From Achromobacter sp. UMC46 (GTDB lineage Bacteria > Pseudomonadota > Gammaproteobacteria > Burkholderiales > Burkholderiaceae_B): DNA of 64,000 nucleotides. Numbering within the stretch: position 1 is the first letter of the stretch; the number at the start of each line of letters is the position of its first letter. The notes under the pieces are model-generated. The model was not told the origin of the DNA and ran no database searches. It worked only from the letters and a program-made list of their open reading frames with translations. Positions 42,601 to 49,793 of this stretch are shown here, one piece after another. The stretch spans positions 62,001 through 126,000 of the forward strand of contig NZ_LZZS01000004.1 of the NCBI RefSeq assembly GCF_014170335.1, read 5' to 3'. The translations under genes were made by a program, and so were the position numbers.

Positions 42601-42787
42601 GCTGGGCTTCGTGCCCATGGCGATCGCGACCGGGACGGGCGCCGAGGTGCAGCGCCCGCTGGCCACCGTCGTGATCGGCGGCATCATTTCGTCCACCATT
42701 CTCACGCTGCTGGTGCTGCCCGCGCTGTACCGCCTGGTGCACCGGCGCGATCCCGAGGAAGAGGAGCTCGCTCATGCGAAAACTTGA
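39629..42787 (+). CDS. CzcA-like RND metal efflux transporter
   Basis: The protein has 1052 residues from the ATG at 39629 with GGAG upstream. It has twelve membrane helices and two large periplasmic loops, the HME-RND layout. The fourth helix contains DFGIIVDGAVVIVEN, with the Asp typical of divalent-cation pumps (CzcA, CnrA, NccA); CusA-type monovalent pumps have Met clusters, which are not obvious here. It begins FERLIRFAIEQRWLVLFV, as in CzcA/CusA. Substrate by motif: Zn, Co or Cd. Its 3' end overlaps the next gene by 14 bases. Confidence 0.95.
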   Translation: MFERLIRFAIEQRWLVLFVTLGMAAIGVYNYSKLAIDAVPDITNVQVQVNVGAPGYSPLETEQRITYPIETVMAGLPGLQQTRSTSRYGLSQVTVIFKDGTDIYFARQLVNQRLQEARESLPEGVTPTMGPISSGLGEIYLWTVEADPAARKEDGTPYTPTDLREIQDWVIKPQLRNLAGVTEINSIGGYAKEYQVAPSTERLASYGLTLTDLMTALDRNNANVGAGYIERNGEQYLIRAPGQVQSIDDIKDIVLTSVQGQAIRIRDIADVGIGRELRTGAATDNGEEVVLGTVFMLIGENSRSVSQAVSARLETINKSLPKGVQAVTVYDRTHLIDKAIATVKKNLLEGAALVIVILFVFLGNIRAALITAMIIPLSMLFTFTGMVAYKVSANLMSLGALDFGIIVDGAVVIVENCVRRLSHAQEHHRRPLTRAERFHEVFAAAREARRPLLFGQLIIMVVYLPIFALSGVEGRMFHPMALTVVLALLGAMILSVTFVPAAVALFMGNKVSEKENRLMVWAKRRYEPLLDFALRRTPMILAGATLFVVLCGVLASRLGSEFIPNLNEGDMAIQALRIPGTSLTQSVEMQKQIEKRLKAKFPEIERVFARTGTAEIASDAMPPSISDGYIMLKPVDQWPEPRKTHAELLAGIQAEAAQVPGNNYEFSQPIQLRFNELISGVRSDVAVKVFGDDNAVLNKTAAQIAEVLQKVPGASEVKVEQTTGLPMLTVNIDRARAARYGLSLADVQDTIAIAVGGREAGTFFQGDRRFDIVVRLPESVRENLTALRKLPVALPKADGQAQTAYIPLSEVASFDLAPGPNQISREDGKRRIVVSANVRGRDLGSFVSEASTAIGEQVKVPAGYWTSWGGTFEQLQSAAKRLQIVVPAALLLVFALLFAMFGNVKDGLVVFTGIPFALTGGVMALWMRGIPLSITAAVGFIALCGVAVLNGLVMLSFISSLRDEGKSVDQAVRIGALTRLRPVLMTALVASLGFVPMAIATGTGAEVQRPLATVVIGGIISSTILTLLVLPALYRLVHRRDPEEEELAHAKT

Positions 42788-43808
42788 TCCCGCGGCGCGC
42801 TTGCCGTCGCTATCGGTCGTCATTCCCTTTCTGAATGAACGCGAGGTGCTGCCCTTGTGCCTGGCGCGCTTGCGGCAGGTCCTGGACGGGCTGGGCCTGC
42901 CTTACCAGATCGTCTTTGTCGACGATGGCAGCCGCGACGGCAGCGCCGAATACCTGCAAGGCCTGTTGTCGACGGAACCGTGCCTGAAACTGGTCCGCCT
43001 GGCCCGCAATTTCGGCAAGGAAGCCGCCATGACCGCCGGGATCGCCCACGCTGAAGGCGATGCCGTGATCCTGCTGGACGCCGACTTGCAGGACCCGCCT
43101 GAACTCATTCCCGACATGGTGCGCGCCTGGCAGGCGGGCGCGGACGTCGTCTGCATGCGCCGGCGCAGCCGGGCAGGGGAGAGCTGGGCCAAGCGCGCGT
43201 CGGCCTACGCGTTCTACCGCCTGCTGAACCGCCTGAGCCGGGCCGCCATCCCGGCCGACACCGGCGATTTCCGGCTGATGAGCCGGCGGGCGGTGCGGGC
43301 CTTGCTGAAGCTGCCCGAACGTTGCCGCTATATGAAGGGGCTGTACGCCTGGGTCGGCATGCCGACGCGCATCATCGACTATGACCGGGCCGCGCGCGCG
43401 GCCGGCACCACCAAGTGGAACTACTTCGCCTTGTTCCGCCTGGCGATGGAGGGCATCACGTCGTTTTCGACCGCGCCCTTGCGGTGGGCCACGGGCATGG
43501 GCGCCATCGCGGCCTTGCTGGGCGGACTGTTCGGCGCGGGGATCATCGCGAAGACCTTGATGTACGGCGGCGACGTCGCCGGCTACCCCTCGCTGATGGC
43601 GACCATCACGTTCATGGGCGGCGTGCAGCTCCTGACCATCGGCCTGCTGGGCGAATACGTCGGCAAAACCTATCTGGAGGCCAAGCAGCGGCCCGTTTAC
43701 CTGGTGCGCGATGTGCGGAGCAGCCGCGCGACCGCGTTGCACGATCCGCTGTCCAGCTCGCCGTTTGATGCGTGCCACCTTGCTCCCCATCATGCGTTTG
43801 ACCGCTAG
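42774..43808 (+). CDS. Glycosyltransferase family 2, ArnC/GtrB-like, membrane anchored
   Basis: The protein has 344 residues. The GT2 catalytic domain (residues about 12-225) starts LSVVIPFLNEREVLPL and holds the metal-binding LLDADLQDPPELIP and VCMRRRSRAGES. Two membrane helices near 240-320 match the ArnC, GtrB and dolichol-phosphate-mannose-synthase type that places a sugar on undecaprenyl phosphate. It overlaps CzcA by 14 bases and is the fourth gene of the transcript. It would provide the donor for the next protein, an ArnT-like enzyme. Confidence 0.9.
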   Translation: MRKLDPAARLPSLSVVIPFLNEREVLPLCLARLRQVLDGLGLPYQIVFVDDGSRDGSAEYLQGLLSTEPCLKLVRLARNFGKEAAMTAGIAHAEGDAVILLDADLQDPPELIPDMVRAWQAGADVVCMRRRSRAGESWAKRASAYAFYRLLNRLSRAAIPADTGDFRLMSRRAVRALLKLPERCRYMKGLYAWVGMPTRIIDYDRAARAAGTTKWNYFALFRLAMEGITSFSTAPLRWATGMGAIAALLGGLFGAGIIAKTLMYGGDVAGYPSLMATITFMGGVQLLTIGLLGEYVGKTYLEAKQRPVYLVRDVRSSRATALHDPLSSSPFDACHLAPHHAFDR

Positions 43809-45237
43809 AACCGTACTTTTTGGCCTGGCCGCCATCCTGGGCGTCCGCCTGCTGGCGATGGCCGTCATTCCGTTTGCGGACACGTCCGAGCCGCGCTATG
43901 CCGAGATCGCCCGGGTCATGGCGGCATCCGGAGACTGGATCACGCCCTGGTTCGCGCCGGGCGAACCCTTCTGGGGAAAGCCGCCATTGGCCTTTTGGGC
44001 CCAGGCCGTGTCCGGCGCCTGGCTGGGCATGGGCGAATTGAGCCTGCGGCTTCCGTCCTGGCTGGCCATGCTGGGCGTGTTGGCCATCCTGCACGAATTG
44101 GGCCGGCGCCTGTACACGGTCCAGGCCGCGCGGTGGGCGGTGCTGGTGTTCAGCACCATGCTGCTGCCACTGGTGGCCGCAGGCGCGGTGTTGACCGACC
44201 CGTTCCTGGCGTTGGGCGTCACGCTGGGCATGGCGTCGTTCATCCTGGCGCCGGCGGCCCGGTCGTGGTTCTGGCGCTACGGCTTGTTCATCGGGCTGGC
44301 CATCGGGTTCCTGTCCAAAGGGCCGTTGGCCGCCGTGCTGATGGCCGGCGCAATCGTGCCGTGGCTGCTGTGGCACGGCAACGCGGCACGCCACCTTCGG
44401 GCCTTGCCATGGGTAGGCGGCACGGCCCTGTTGAGCGGGCTGACGCTGCCCTGGTATCTGTTGGCGGAGTGGAAGACGCCCGGTTTCCTGCAGTATTTCG
44501 TCGTGGGCGAACACGTCCTGCGCTTCATCGACCCGGGCTGGACGGGCGACCGCTACGGCTCCGCGCACAGCCGGCCCTATGGCGCGATCTGGCTGGATTG
44601 GGCGATGGCGGCGTTGCCCTGGAGCCCGGTCGGACTGTGGCTGCTGTTGCGCCAGGGCCGCGGCGGCGCGCTGGCGGCGCGGATGCGGGCGTTCGGACGA
44701 TCCGTCCCGTCGACGTACCTGTTCGCGTGGGCGGTCGCGACGCCCGCGTTCTTCACCTTGTCCGGCAATATCCTCTGGACTTACGTGCTGCCGGCTTTGC
44801 CGCCGGTCGCGCTCGGTATCGGCGCGGGCCTCAGCCGCCTGGACGGCATCGCGCCGCGCCGTGTCGCGCTGGCCTGCCTGATGCTGGTGCCCGCGGTGGC
44901 CATCGTGCTGGGAATCCTGTCCTTCGCGCAGCCAGACCGGTTCAAGACGGAAAAGCAGCTGATCGCGCGGGCCGACGCCGAAATACGGGCAGGGGAAAAG
45001 CTCTACTTCGTCGACAGCATGCCGTTTTCCGCCAGGTTCTATTCGCGCGGAAGTGCCGTCGCCGTGTCCCGGGGCGACTTGGCCGACGTGTTGCCCAGCC
45101 AGGGCGGCCGGGTGCTGCTGGCGGTCGAGAAGAGGGATCTGGCCGACATCCGCGCACGCATTTCCGGCACCGTCACGCCGCTGTACACCAGCAGGCGATA
45201 CGTGTTGCTGGACGTTCTTGCCCCCGAAAAACATTAA
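43792..45237 (+). CDS. ArnT-like glycosyltransferase (GT39/83 family)
   Basis: The protein has about 481 residues; the ATG at 43792 overlaps the previous gene by 17 bases, and an ATG at 43768 is an alternative. Its first loop has DTSEPRYAEIARVM, the Asp/Glu catalytic loop of ArnT and PMT-type enzymes that use polyprenyl-phosphate sugars. About ten to twelve membrane helices follow, then a C-terminal soluble part. With the preceding GT2 enzyme it resembles the end of the lipid A aminoarabinose pathway, but ArnA, ArnB, ArnD and ArnEF are absent, so another sugar or target is possible. Confidence 0.85.
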   Translation: MRLTARTVLFGLAAILGVRLLAMAVIPFADTSEPRYAEIARVMAASGDWITPWFAPGEPFWGKPPLAFWAQAVSGAWLGMGELSLRLPSWLAMLGVLAILHELGRRLYTVQAARWAVLVFSTMLLPLVAAGAVLTDPFLALGVTLGMASFILAPAARSWFWRYGLFIGLAIGFLSKGPLAAVLMAGAIVPWLLWHGNAARHLRALPWVGGTALLSGLTLPWYLLAEWKTPGFLQYFVVGEHVLRFIDPGWTGDRYGSAHSRPYGAIWLDWAMAALPWSPVGLWLLLRQGRGGALAARMRAFGRSVPSTYLFAWAVATPAFFTLSGNILWTYVLPALPPVALGIGAGLSRLDGIAPRRVALACLMLVPAVAIVLGILSFAQPDRFKTEKQLIARADAEIRAGEKLYFVDSMPFSARFYSRGSAVAVSRGDLADVLPSQGGRVLLAVEKRDLADIRARISGTVTPLYTSRRYVLLDVLAPEKH

Positions 45238-45281
45238 CGCAGCAATGGCTTGCGTCAATGTGGCGACTATTTTGGCGCCTA

Positions 45282-45310
45282 TTTACTTGCAAATGGATCC
45301 TATTTATACT
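45282..45310 (+). promoter_or_regulatory. Candidate promoter of the FecA-like receptor gene, possible Fur site
   Basis: TTTACT (45282-45287) and TATACT (45305-45310) are 17 bases apart. The intervening and flanking AT-rich GCAAATGGATCCTATTTA resembles a loose Fur box, as expected for an iron-uptake gene, but the match is imperfect and not decisive. Confidence 0.45.
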
Positions 45311-45430
45311 CCGGCCCCGAGTCGGCCCTTGATGGTCCGGCTTTCGCGTCATTGACTCTTGCTGCTCTAGGTCGCACTGAGGATGACCGCCAATCATGGT
45401 GACGCCTCGACAGGCGCTTGGAGAAGCAAG

Positions 45431-47638
45431 ATGGTTAGGGCCAGAAACGAACACGCGCGGGCAGGGTTCCCGTTGAACCGCCGCGCGGCCGCGATTGCCG
45501 CCGCCTTGGCCGGCCTGTCCGGCATGGCGCACGCGCAGGCGGCGCCTGCGGCGGCCGCTGGCGAAGGCGGTGAACTGGCGCCCGTTACGGTCACTGGCGA
45601 CTGGCTGGGCACGCCCACCGAAGAAAAGGTGCTGTCCCACCCGGGCGCACGCACCGTTGTCGAACAGCAACAGATCCAGGAAAGCGGGTCCAGCAACGTG
45701 CGTGACGTGCTGCGCCAGATTCCCGGCGTGCAGGTGCAGGACAGCAACGGTACCGGCGGCAGCGACGTGTCGCTGAACGTGGGGGTGCGCGGCCTGACCT
45801 CGCGCCTGTCGCCCCGGTCCACCATCTTGATGGACGGCGTGCCGATGGCATACGCGCCTTATGGCCAGCCGCAGCTGTCGCTGGCGCCCGTGTCGCTGGG
45901 CAACCTGGAATCGGTCGACGTGGTGCGCGGTGCGGGTTCGGTCCGTTACGGCCCGCAGAACGTGGGCGGCATCATCAACTTCGTGACGCGCCAGATTCCG
46001 CAGGACTTCACGACCAGCCTGAATGTCGACAGCGAAATCTACAGCCACGGCGGCAACGTCAAGACCTCGCCCAGCCTGTTCGTGGGGGGCACGACCGACA
46101 AGGGCCTGGGCGGCGCGCTGCTGTATTCGGGCACGCACGGCGACGGCTACCGCTCCAGCAACGATTCGACCGACATCGACGACGTGATCCTGAAGGGCGC
46201 CTACCGCTTTTCGGCCACCGACGACGTAGCCGTTTCGCTGCATCACTTCGAAGGTAAGGGCCGGATGCCGGGCGGCCTGACCACGGCGCAATACTCGGAA
46301 GACCCGTTCCAATCCACGCGCCAGTACGACCAGTTCACCGGCCGCCGCACGGACGGATCGTTGAAGTACACGCATAATGACGGCGTCAACAACTTCGAAG
46401 TCCTGACGTACTACGTGGATTCTTTCCGAGGCAGCGACATCGAGCAGGGCGGCACCGGCGCCACGGCGAACCAGTTTCGCCTGACGACCGCGCCCCGCAG
46501 CTACCACTACTTCGGCTTCGAGCCGCGCTATTCGCGCCTGTTCGATTCCGGCTCGTTCGTGCAGGAAGTCACCGTCGGCTACCGCTACCTGAAGGAAAGC
46601 AGCTCGGAAGTGGCGGGGCGCACGGCCTACTACAACCCGGCCGCCGGCGGCGACGCGTTCGACCTGAACATGCCGACCTATCAGACGAGCGACGGCGGCA
46701 CCACCGCCCACGCCTTCTACATCGATGACCGCATCGACATCGGCAAGTGGACTATCACGCCCGGCGTGCGCTTCGAAAGCATCAGCACCTACAACAACGT
46801 CACCAACTTCAACACGGCGACGGGCGCCGTCACCAGCGCCTTGTCGCCGTCGATCGATTCGCGCGTGACCTTGCCCACGCTGTCGGTGCTGTACCGCGTG
46901 GACGACAAGTGGTCCCTGTTCGCCAACGCCGGCAAGTCGTTCGGCCCGCAGCAGTACAGCCAGTTGGCGTCCACCACTGAAGGCCTGCACCCGGAATCCG
47001 CCAAGACCTACGAAATGGGCACGCACTTCGCCGGCCAGGCCTGGAGCGGCGAACTGACGCTGTTCAACATCGACTTCGACAAGGAACTGCAACTGACCCG
47101 GTCGATCGTGGGCGAGGGGATGTGGACCGACTTGGGCGCTACCCGCCACCGCGGCGTGGAGTCCGCGTTGCGGTACGACATGGGCGATCTCAGCGACGCC
47201 TTGCGCGGGCTGTCCGTCTACGCCACCTACACCTACACGCAAGCCATCGCGCGCGCCGGCGCCTTCGAAGGCCGCGACCTGCCGCTGTACTCGCGCCAGG
47301 TGGCGTCCGTCGGCGCCCGCTACGCCGTGCAACGCTGGACCTTCAACGCAGACGTCTTCGCGCAATCCAAGCAACGTTCGCCGGGTTCGCCGGACGCCGG
47401 CGCGGGCTACGTGACCGAGGAAGACGCCAGCGGACGTTTAGGCGACATCCCCGGCTTTGCCACGGTGGCGTTGCGCGCAGGCTACGACTTCGGCCGCGAC
47501 ATGAACAACCTGAAGCTGGCCGTGGGCGTCAAGAACCTGTTCGACCGCCGCTACTACACGCGCTCCACCGACAACAACGGCGGCAAGTTCGTGAGTCAGC
47601 CTCGCACGATCTACATGCAGGCGTCGATGGCGTTCTAA
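45431..47638 (+). CDS. TonB-dependent receptor, FecA-like
   Basis: The protein has 735 residues from the ATG at 45431, preferred over one at 45383 because GGAG lies well upstream. The signal peptide (residues about 17-36, ending SGMAHAQ) is followed by the plug (VTVTGDWLGTPTEEKVLSHPGAR at the start) and a 22-strand barrel that ends with Phe (ASMAF). Plug features include VRGAGSVRYGPQNVGG, the FecA-type ring. A long N-terminal signalling domain is absent, so it is not of the sigma-factor-coupled type. The substrate is likely a ferric chelate; it pairs with the PepSY protein. Confidence 0.92.
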   Translation: MVRARNEHARAGFPLNRRAAAIAAALAGLSGMAHAQAAPAAAAGEGGELAPVTVTGDWLGTPTEEKVLSHPGARTVVEQQQIQESGSSNVRDVLRQIPGVQVQDSNGTGGSDVSLNVGVRGLTSRLSPRSTILMDGVPMAYAPYGQPQLSLAPVSLGNLESVDVVRGAGSVRYGPQNVGGIINFVTRQIPQDFTTSLNVDSEIYSHGGNVKTSPSLFVGGTTDKGLGGALLYSGTHGDGYRSSNDSTDIDDVILKGAYRFSATDDVAVSLHHFEGKGRMPGGLTTAQYSEDPFQSTRQYDQFTGRRTDGSLKYTHNDGVNNFEVLTYYVDSFRGSDIEQGGTGATANQFRLTTAPRSYHYFGFEPRYSRLFDSGSFVQEVTVGYRYLKESSSEVAGRTAYYNPAAGGDAFDLNMPTYQTSDGGTTAHAFYIDDRIDIGKWTITPGVRFESISTYNNVTNFNTATGAVTSALSPSIDSRVTLPTLSVLYRVDDKWSLFANAGKSFGPQQYSQLASTTEGLHPESAKTYEMGTHFAGQAWSGELTLFNIDFDKELQLTRSIVGEGMWTDLGATRHRGVESALRYDMGDLSDALRGLSVYATYTYTQAIARAGAFEGRDLPLYSRQVASVGARYAVQRWTFNADVFAQSKQRSPGSPDAGAGYVTEEDASGRLGDIPGFATVALRAGYDFGRDMNNLKLAVGVKNLFDRRYYTRSTDNNGGKFVSQPRTIYMQASMAF

Positions 47639-47669
47639 GCATGGGCATCGTCTCCACCGGATCGACCTC

Positions 47670-48803
47670 GTGAAAGGCCTGCGCGGCGTGTGGCTGCGGG
47701 TCCACCGCTGGCTGGCGCTCAGCGCCGGCTGGATCCTGATCTTCTCGGGACTGTCCGGCGCGGCGTTGGTGGTCACGCCGGCGCTGGACCGCTGGGCGAA
47801 CCCCGAACTGTTCCAGGCCCATTCCCGCCTGGCGCCGGGCCAGGCGGGCGTTGCGCTGGAATCCGTGCTGCGGTCGGCCAGGAAAGCGTTCGGCGACAGC
47901 GCGAATCTGGTGTTCCGGCCCGCTCGCGCGCCGGACGAAACGCTTGAAGTCCGGGTGCGCGGCGCCTGGCGCGGCACGCTTTACCTGGACCCGGCCACCG
48001 GGGCCGAGCAAGGCCGTCGCGGGGAAACCGAGGGCGCCGCCAACGTGCTGTTCAAACTGCACAGCGCGCTGTACCTGGACAGCACCGGCAAGGCCATCCT
48101 GGCCTGGGTGGCGCTGGCCTACCTGTTCCTGCTGGTCTCGGGGCTGATCCTCTGGTGGCCGCGCCATTGGGCGAAGGGCTGGAACATCGCACTGGACCGC
48201 GGCCTGCTGCGTTCACTGTTCGACCTGCACCGGGTCGGCGGGGCCACGCTGGGCCTCCTGATCGCGGTATCGGTCGCGACCGGCGCCTACATGGCGTGGC
48301 GTCCACTGGGCGCGGCGGTGACGTGGCTAAGCGGCGCCACGCCGGTCAAGGCGCCGAAATTGCCGGTGTTGGCCGCCAACGGGCAGGCGGGAAGCATCGC
48401 CGGCCAGCCGCTGACGCTGGACGAACTGGCCGCGAAGGCCGTGGCGCAATTCCAGGAGCCGGCGCCCATCGGCTACATCGTGGTTCCGCCGCATGCCGGC
48501 GCGCCGACCCGTTTCCGCATGATGTTGGGCGATGACCCGCATCCCAACGGAATGACTTCCGTCTGGATCGATCCCCGCACGGCCGACGTGCTGGCGGTGC
48601 AACGCTGGAACACGCTGGACCCCGGCGCCCGGGCGACGGCGGTGGTCTATCCGCTGCACACCGGCGAGCTGGGCGGCGTGGCGCTGGAAACCGCCGTGGC
48701 GCTGGGCGGGCTGACGCTGGGCGGCCTGGGCATAAGCGGCGTGTGGCTCTGGTGGCGCCGCCGGTCCGTCAAACTGGCCACCGCGAAGGCGCGCATGCAC
48801 TGA
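47670..48803 (+). CDS. PepSY-associated membrane protein (iron-uptake associated)
   Basis: The protein has 377 residues from a GTG at 47670; the ATG at 47641 leads to a stop after ten codons. PepSY-TM features: an N-terminal helix with VHRWLALSAGWILIFSGLSGAALVV, NVLFKLHSALYLDSTGKAI and LHRVGGATLGLLIAVSVATGAYM, and a final helix near the C-terminus. The His residues in the helices may bind haem as in ferric-reductase-like proteins. Such genes usually follow siderophore receptors, as here (31 bases), and are thought to release or reduce iron in the periplasm. Confidence 0.88.
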   Translation: MKGLRGVWLRVHRWLALSAGWILIFSGLSGAALVVTPALDRWANPELFQAHSRLAPGQAGVALESVLRSARKAFGDSANLVFRPARAPDETLEVRVRGAWRGTLYLDPATGAEQGRRGETEGAANVLFKLHSALYLDSTGKAILAWVALAYLFLLVSGLILWWPRHWAKGWNIALDRGLLRSLFDLHRVGGATLGLLIAVSVATGAYMAWRPLGAAVTWLSGATPVKAPKLPVLAANGQAGSIAGQPLTLDELAAKAVAQFQEPAPIGYIVVPPHAGAPTRFRMMLGDDPHPNGMTSVWIDPRTADVLAVQRWNTLDPGARATAVVYPLHTGELGGVALETAVALGGLTLGGLGISGVWLWWRRRSVKLATAKARMH

Positions 48804-48868
48804 GGTGGCCTGCCGCAGCGCGCAGGAATACTATTTGCTGATCACTTCCCGGTCTAGAGGAGCTGATC

Positions 48869-49792
48869 ATGGCAACACGAACCATCTGGAAAGGGGCCAT
48901 CTCCTTCGGCCTCGTCCACATTCCCGTCGGCCTGCACACCGCCACCACGGAGTCCGGCGTGGACTTCGATTGGCTGGACAAGCGCTCCATGGACCCCGTC
49001 GGGTACAAGCGCATCAACAAGCGCACCGGCAAGGAAATCGACAAGGACAATATCGTCAAGGGCGTGGAATTTGAAGATGGCCAGTACGTCGTCATTTCCC
49101 CGGAAGAGATCGCCGACGCCTATCCGCGCACCACGCAAACCATTGAAATACAACAGTTCGTGGACGCGGCGGACGTGTCGTTCGTGTATCTGGAACGGCC
49201 TTACTACGTGGCGCCCATCAACAAGGGCCAGAAGGTGTACGCCTTGCTGCGGGACACCTTGGCCAAGACCGGCAAGATCGGCATCGCCAAGGTGGTGATC
49301 CAGACCAAGCAACATCTGGCGGCGCTGATCCCGTCGGGCGATGCGCTGGTGCTGGACCTGATGCGTTGGGGCGACGACGTCAAGCCGCAGGACGAACTGG
49401 ACCTGCCCAAGTCTGGCGCCCGGGGCATGACGCCCAGCGCCAGCGAACTGAAAATGGCCAAGATGCTGGTCGAGGACATGTCCGGCAAGTGGGATCCCGC
49501 ACAGTACAAGGACGAATTCAAGGCAGCCGTGATGGGCCTGGTGGCCAAGAAGGTCAAGGCCGGCAAGACCGAAACCGTCATTGAACCGCAAGAGGACGCG
49601 CCCGCCTATGCGGACAACGTGATCGACTTGACGGAGCTGCTGCAGCGCAGCCTGAAAGGGGGCAGGAAGGCAGCCCCTGCCGCCGCGAAAAAGGCCGCGC
49701 CGCGAAAGGCGGCGGCAAAGAAGGCGCCGGCGAAAAAAGCGTCGGTGAAAGCGCCGGCGAAGAAGGCGGCGCGGGCACGCAAGGCGGCCTGA
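48869..49792 (+). CDS. ku: Non-homologous end-joining protein Ku
   Basis: The protein has 307 residues from the ATG at 48869 with a good ribosome site (GAGGAG). Residues 1-255 are the Ku core (TIWKGAISFGLVHIPVGLHTAT, ERPYYVAPINKGQKVYALLRDTL). The last 45 residues are a Lys/Ala-rich tail (KKAAPRKAAAKKAPAKKA) like those that allow DNA binding without ends. It forms a homodimer that binds DNA ends and recruits LigD, encoded one base downstream. Confidence 0.97.
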   Translation: MATRTIWKGAISFGLVHIPVGLHTATTESGVDFDWLDKRSMDPVGYKRINKRTGKEIDKDNIVKGVEFEDGQYVVISPEEIADAYPRTTQTIEIQQFVDAADVSFVYLERPYYVAPINKGQKVYALLRDTLAKTGKIGIAKVVIQTKQHLAALIPSGDALVLDLMRWGDDVKPQDELDLPKSGARGMTPSASELKMAKMLVEDMSGKWDPAQYKDEFKAAVMGLVAKKVKAGKTETVIEPQEDAPAYADNVIDLTELLQRSLKGGRKAAPAAAKKAAPRKAAAKKAPAKKASVKAPAKKAARARKAA

Positions 49793-49793
49793 C

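Noticed and set aside
42774-45237. Complete arn aminoarabinose operon
   Set aside because: Only ArnC-like and ArnT-like proteins are present; ArnA, ArnB, ArnD, ArnE and ArnF are missing.
45173-47374. A 733-codon open frame antisense to the TonB receptor
   Set aside because: It has no recognisable domain and lies fully opposite a well-supported gene.
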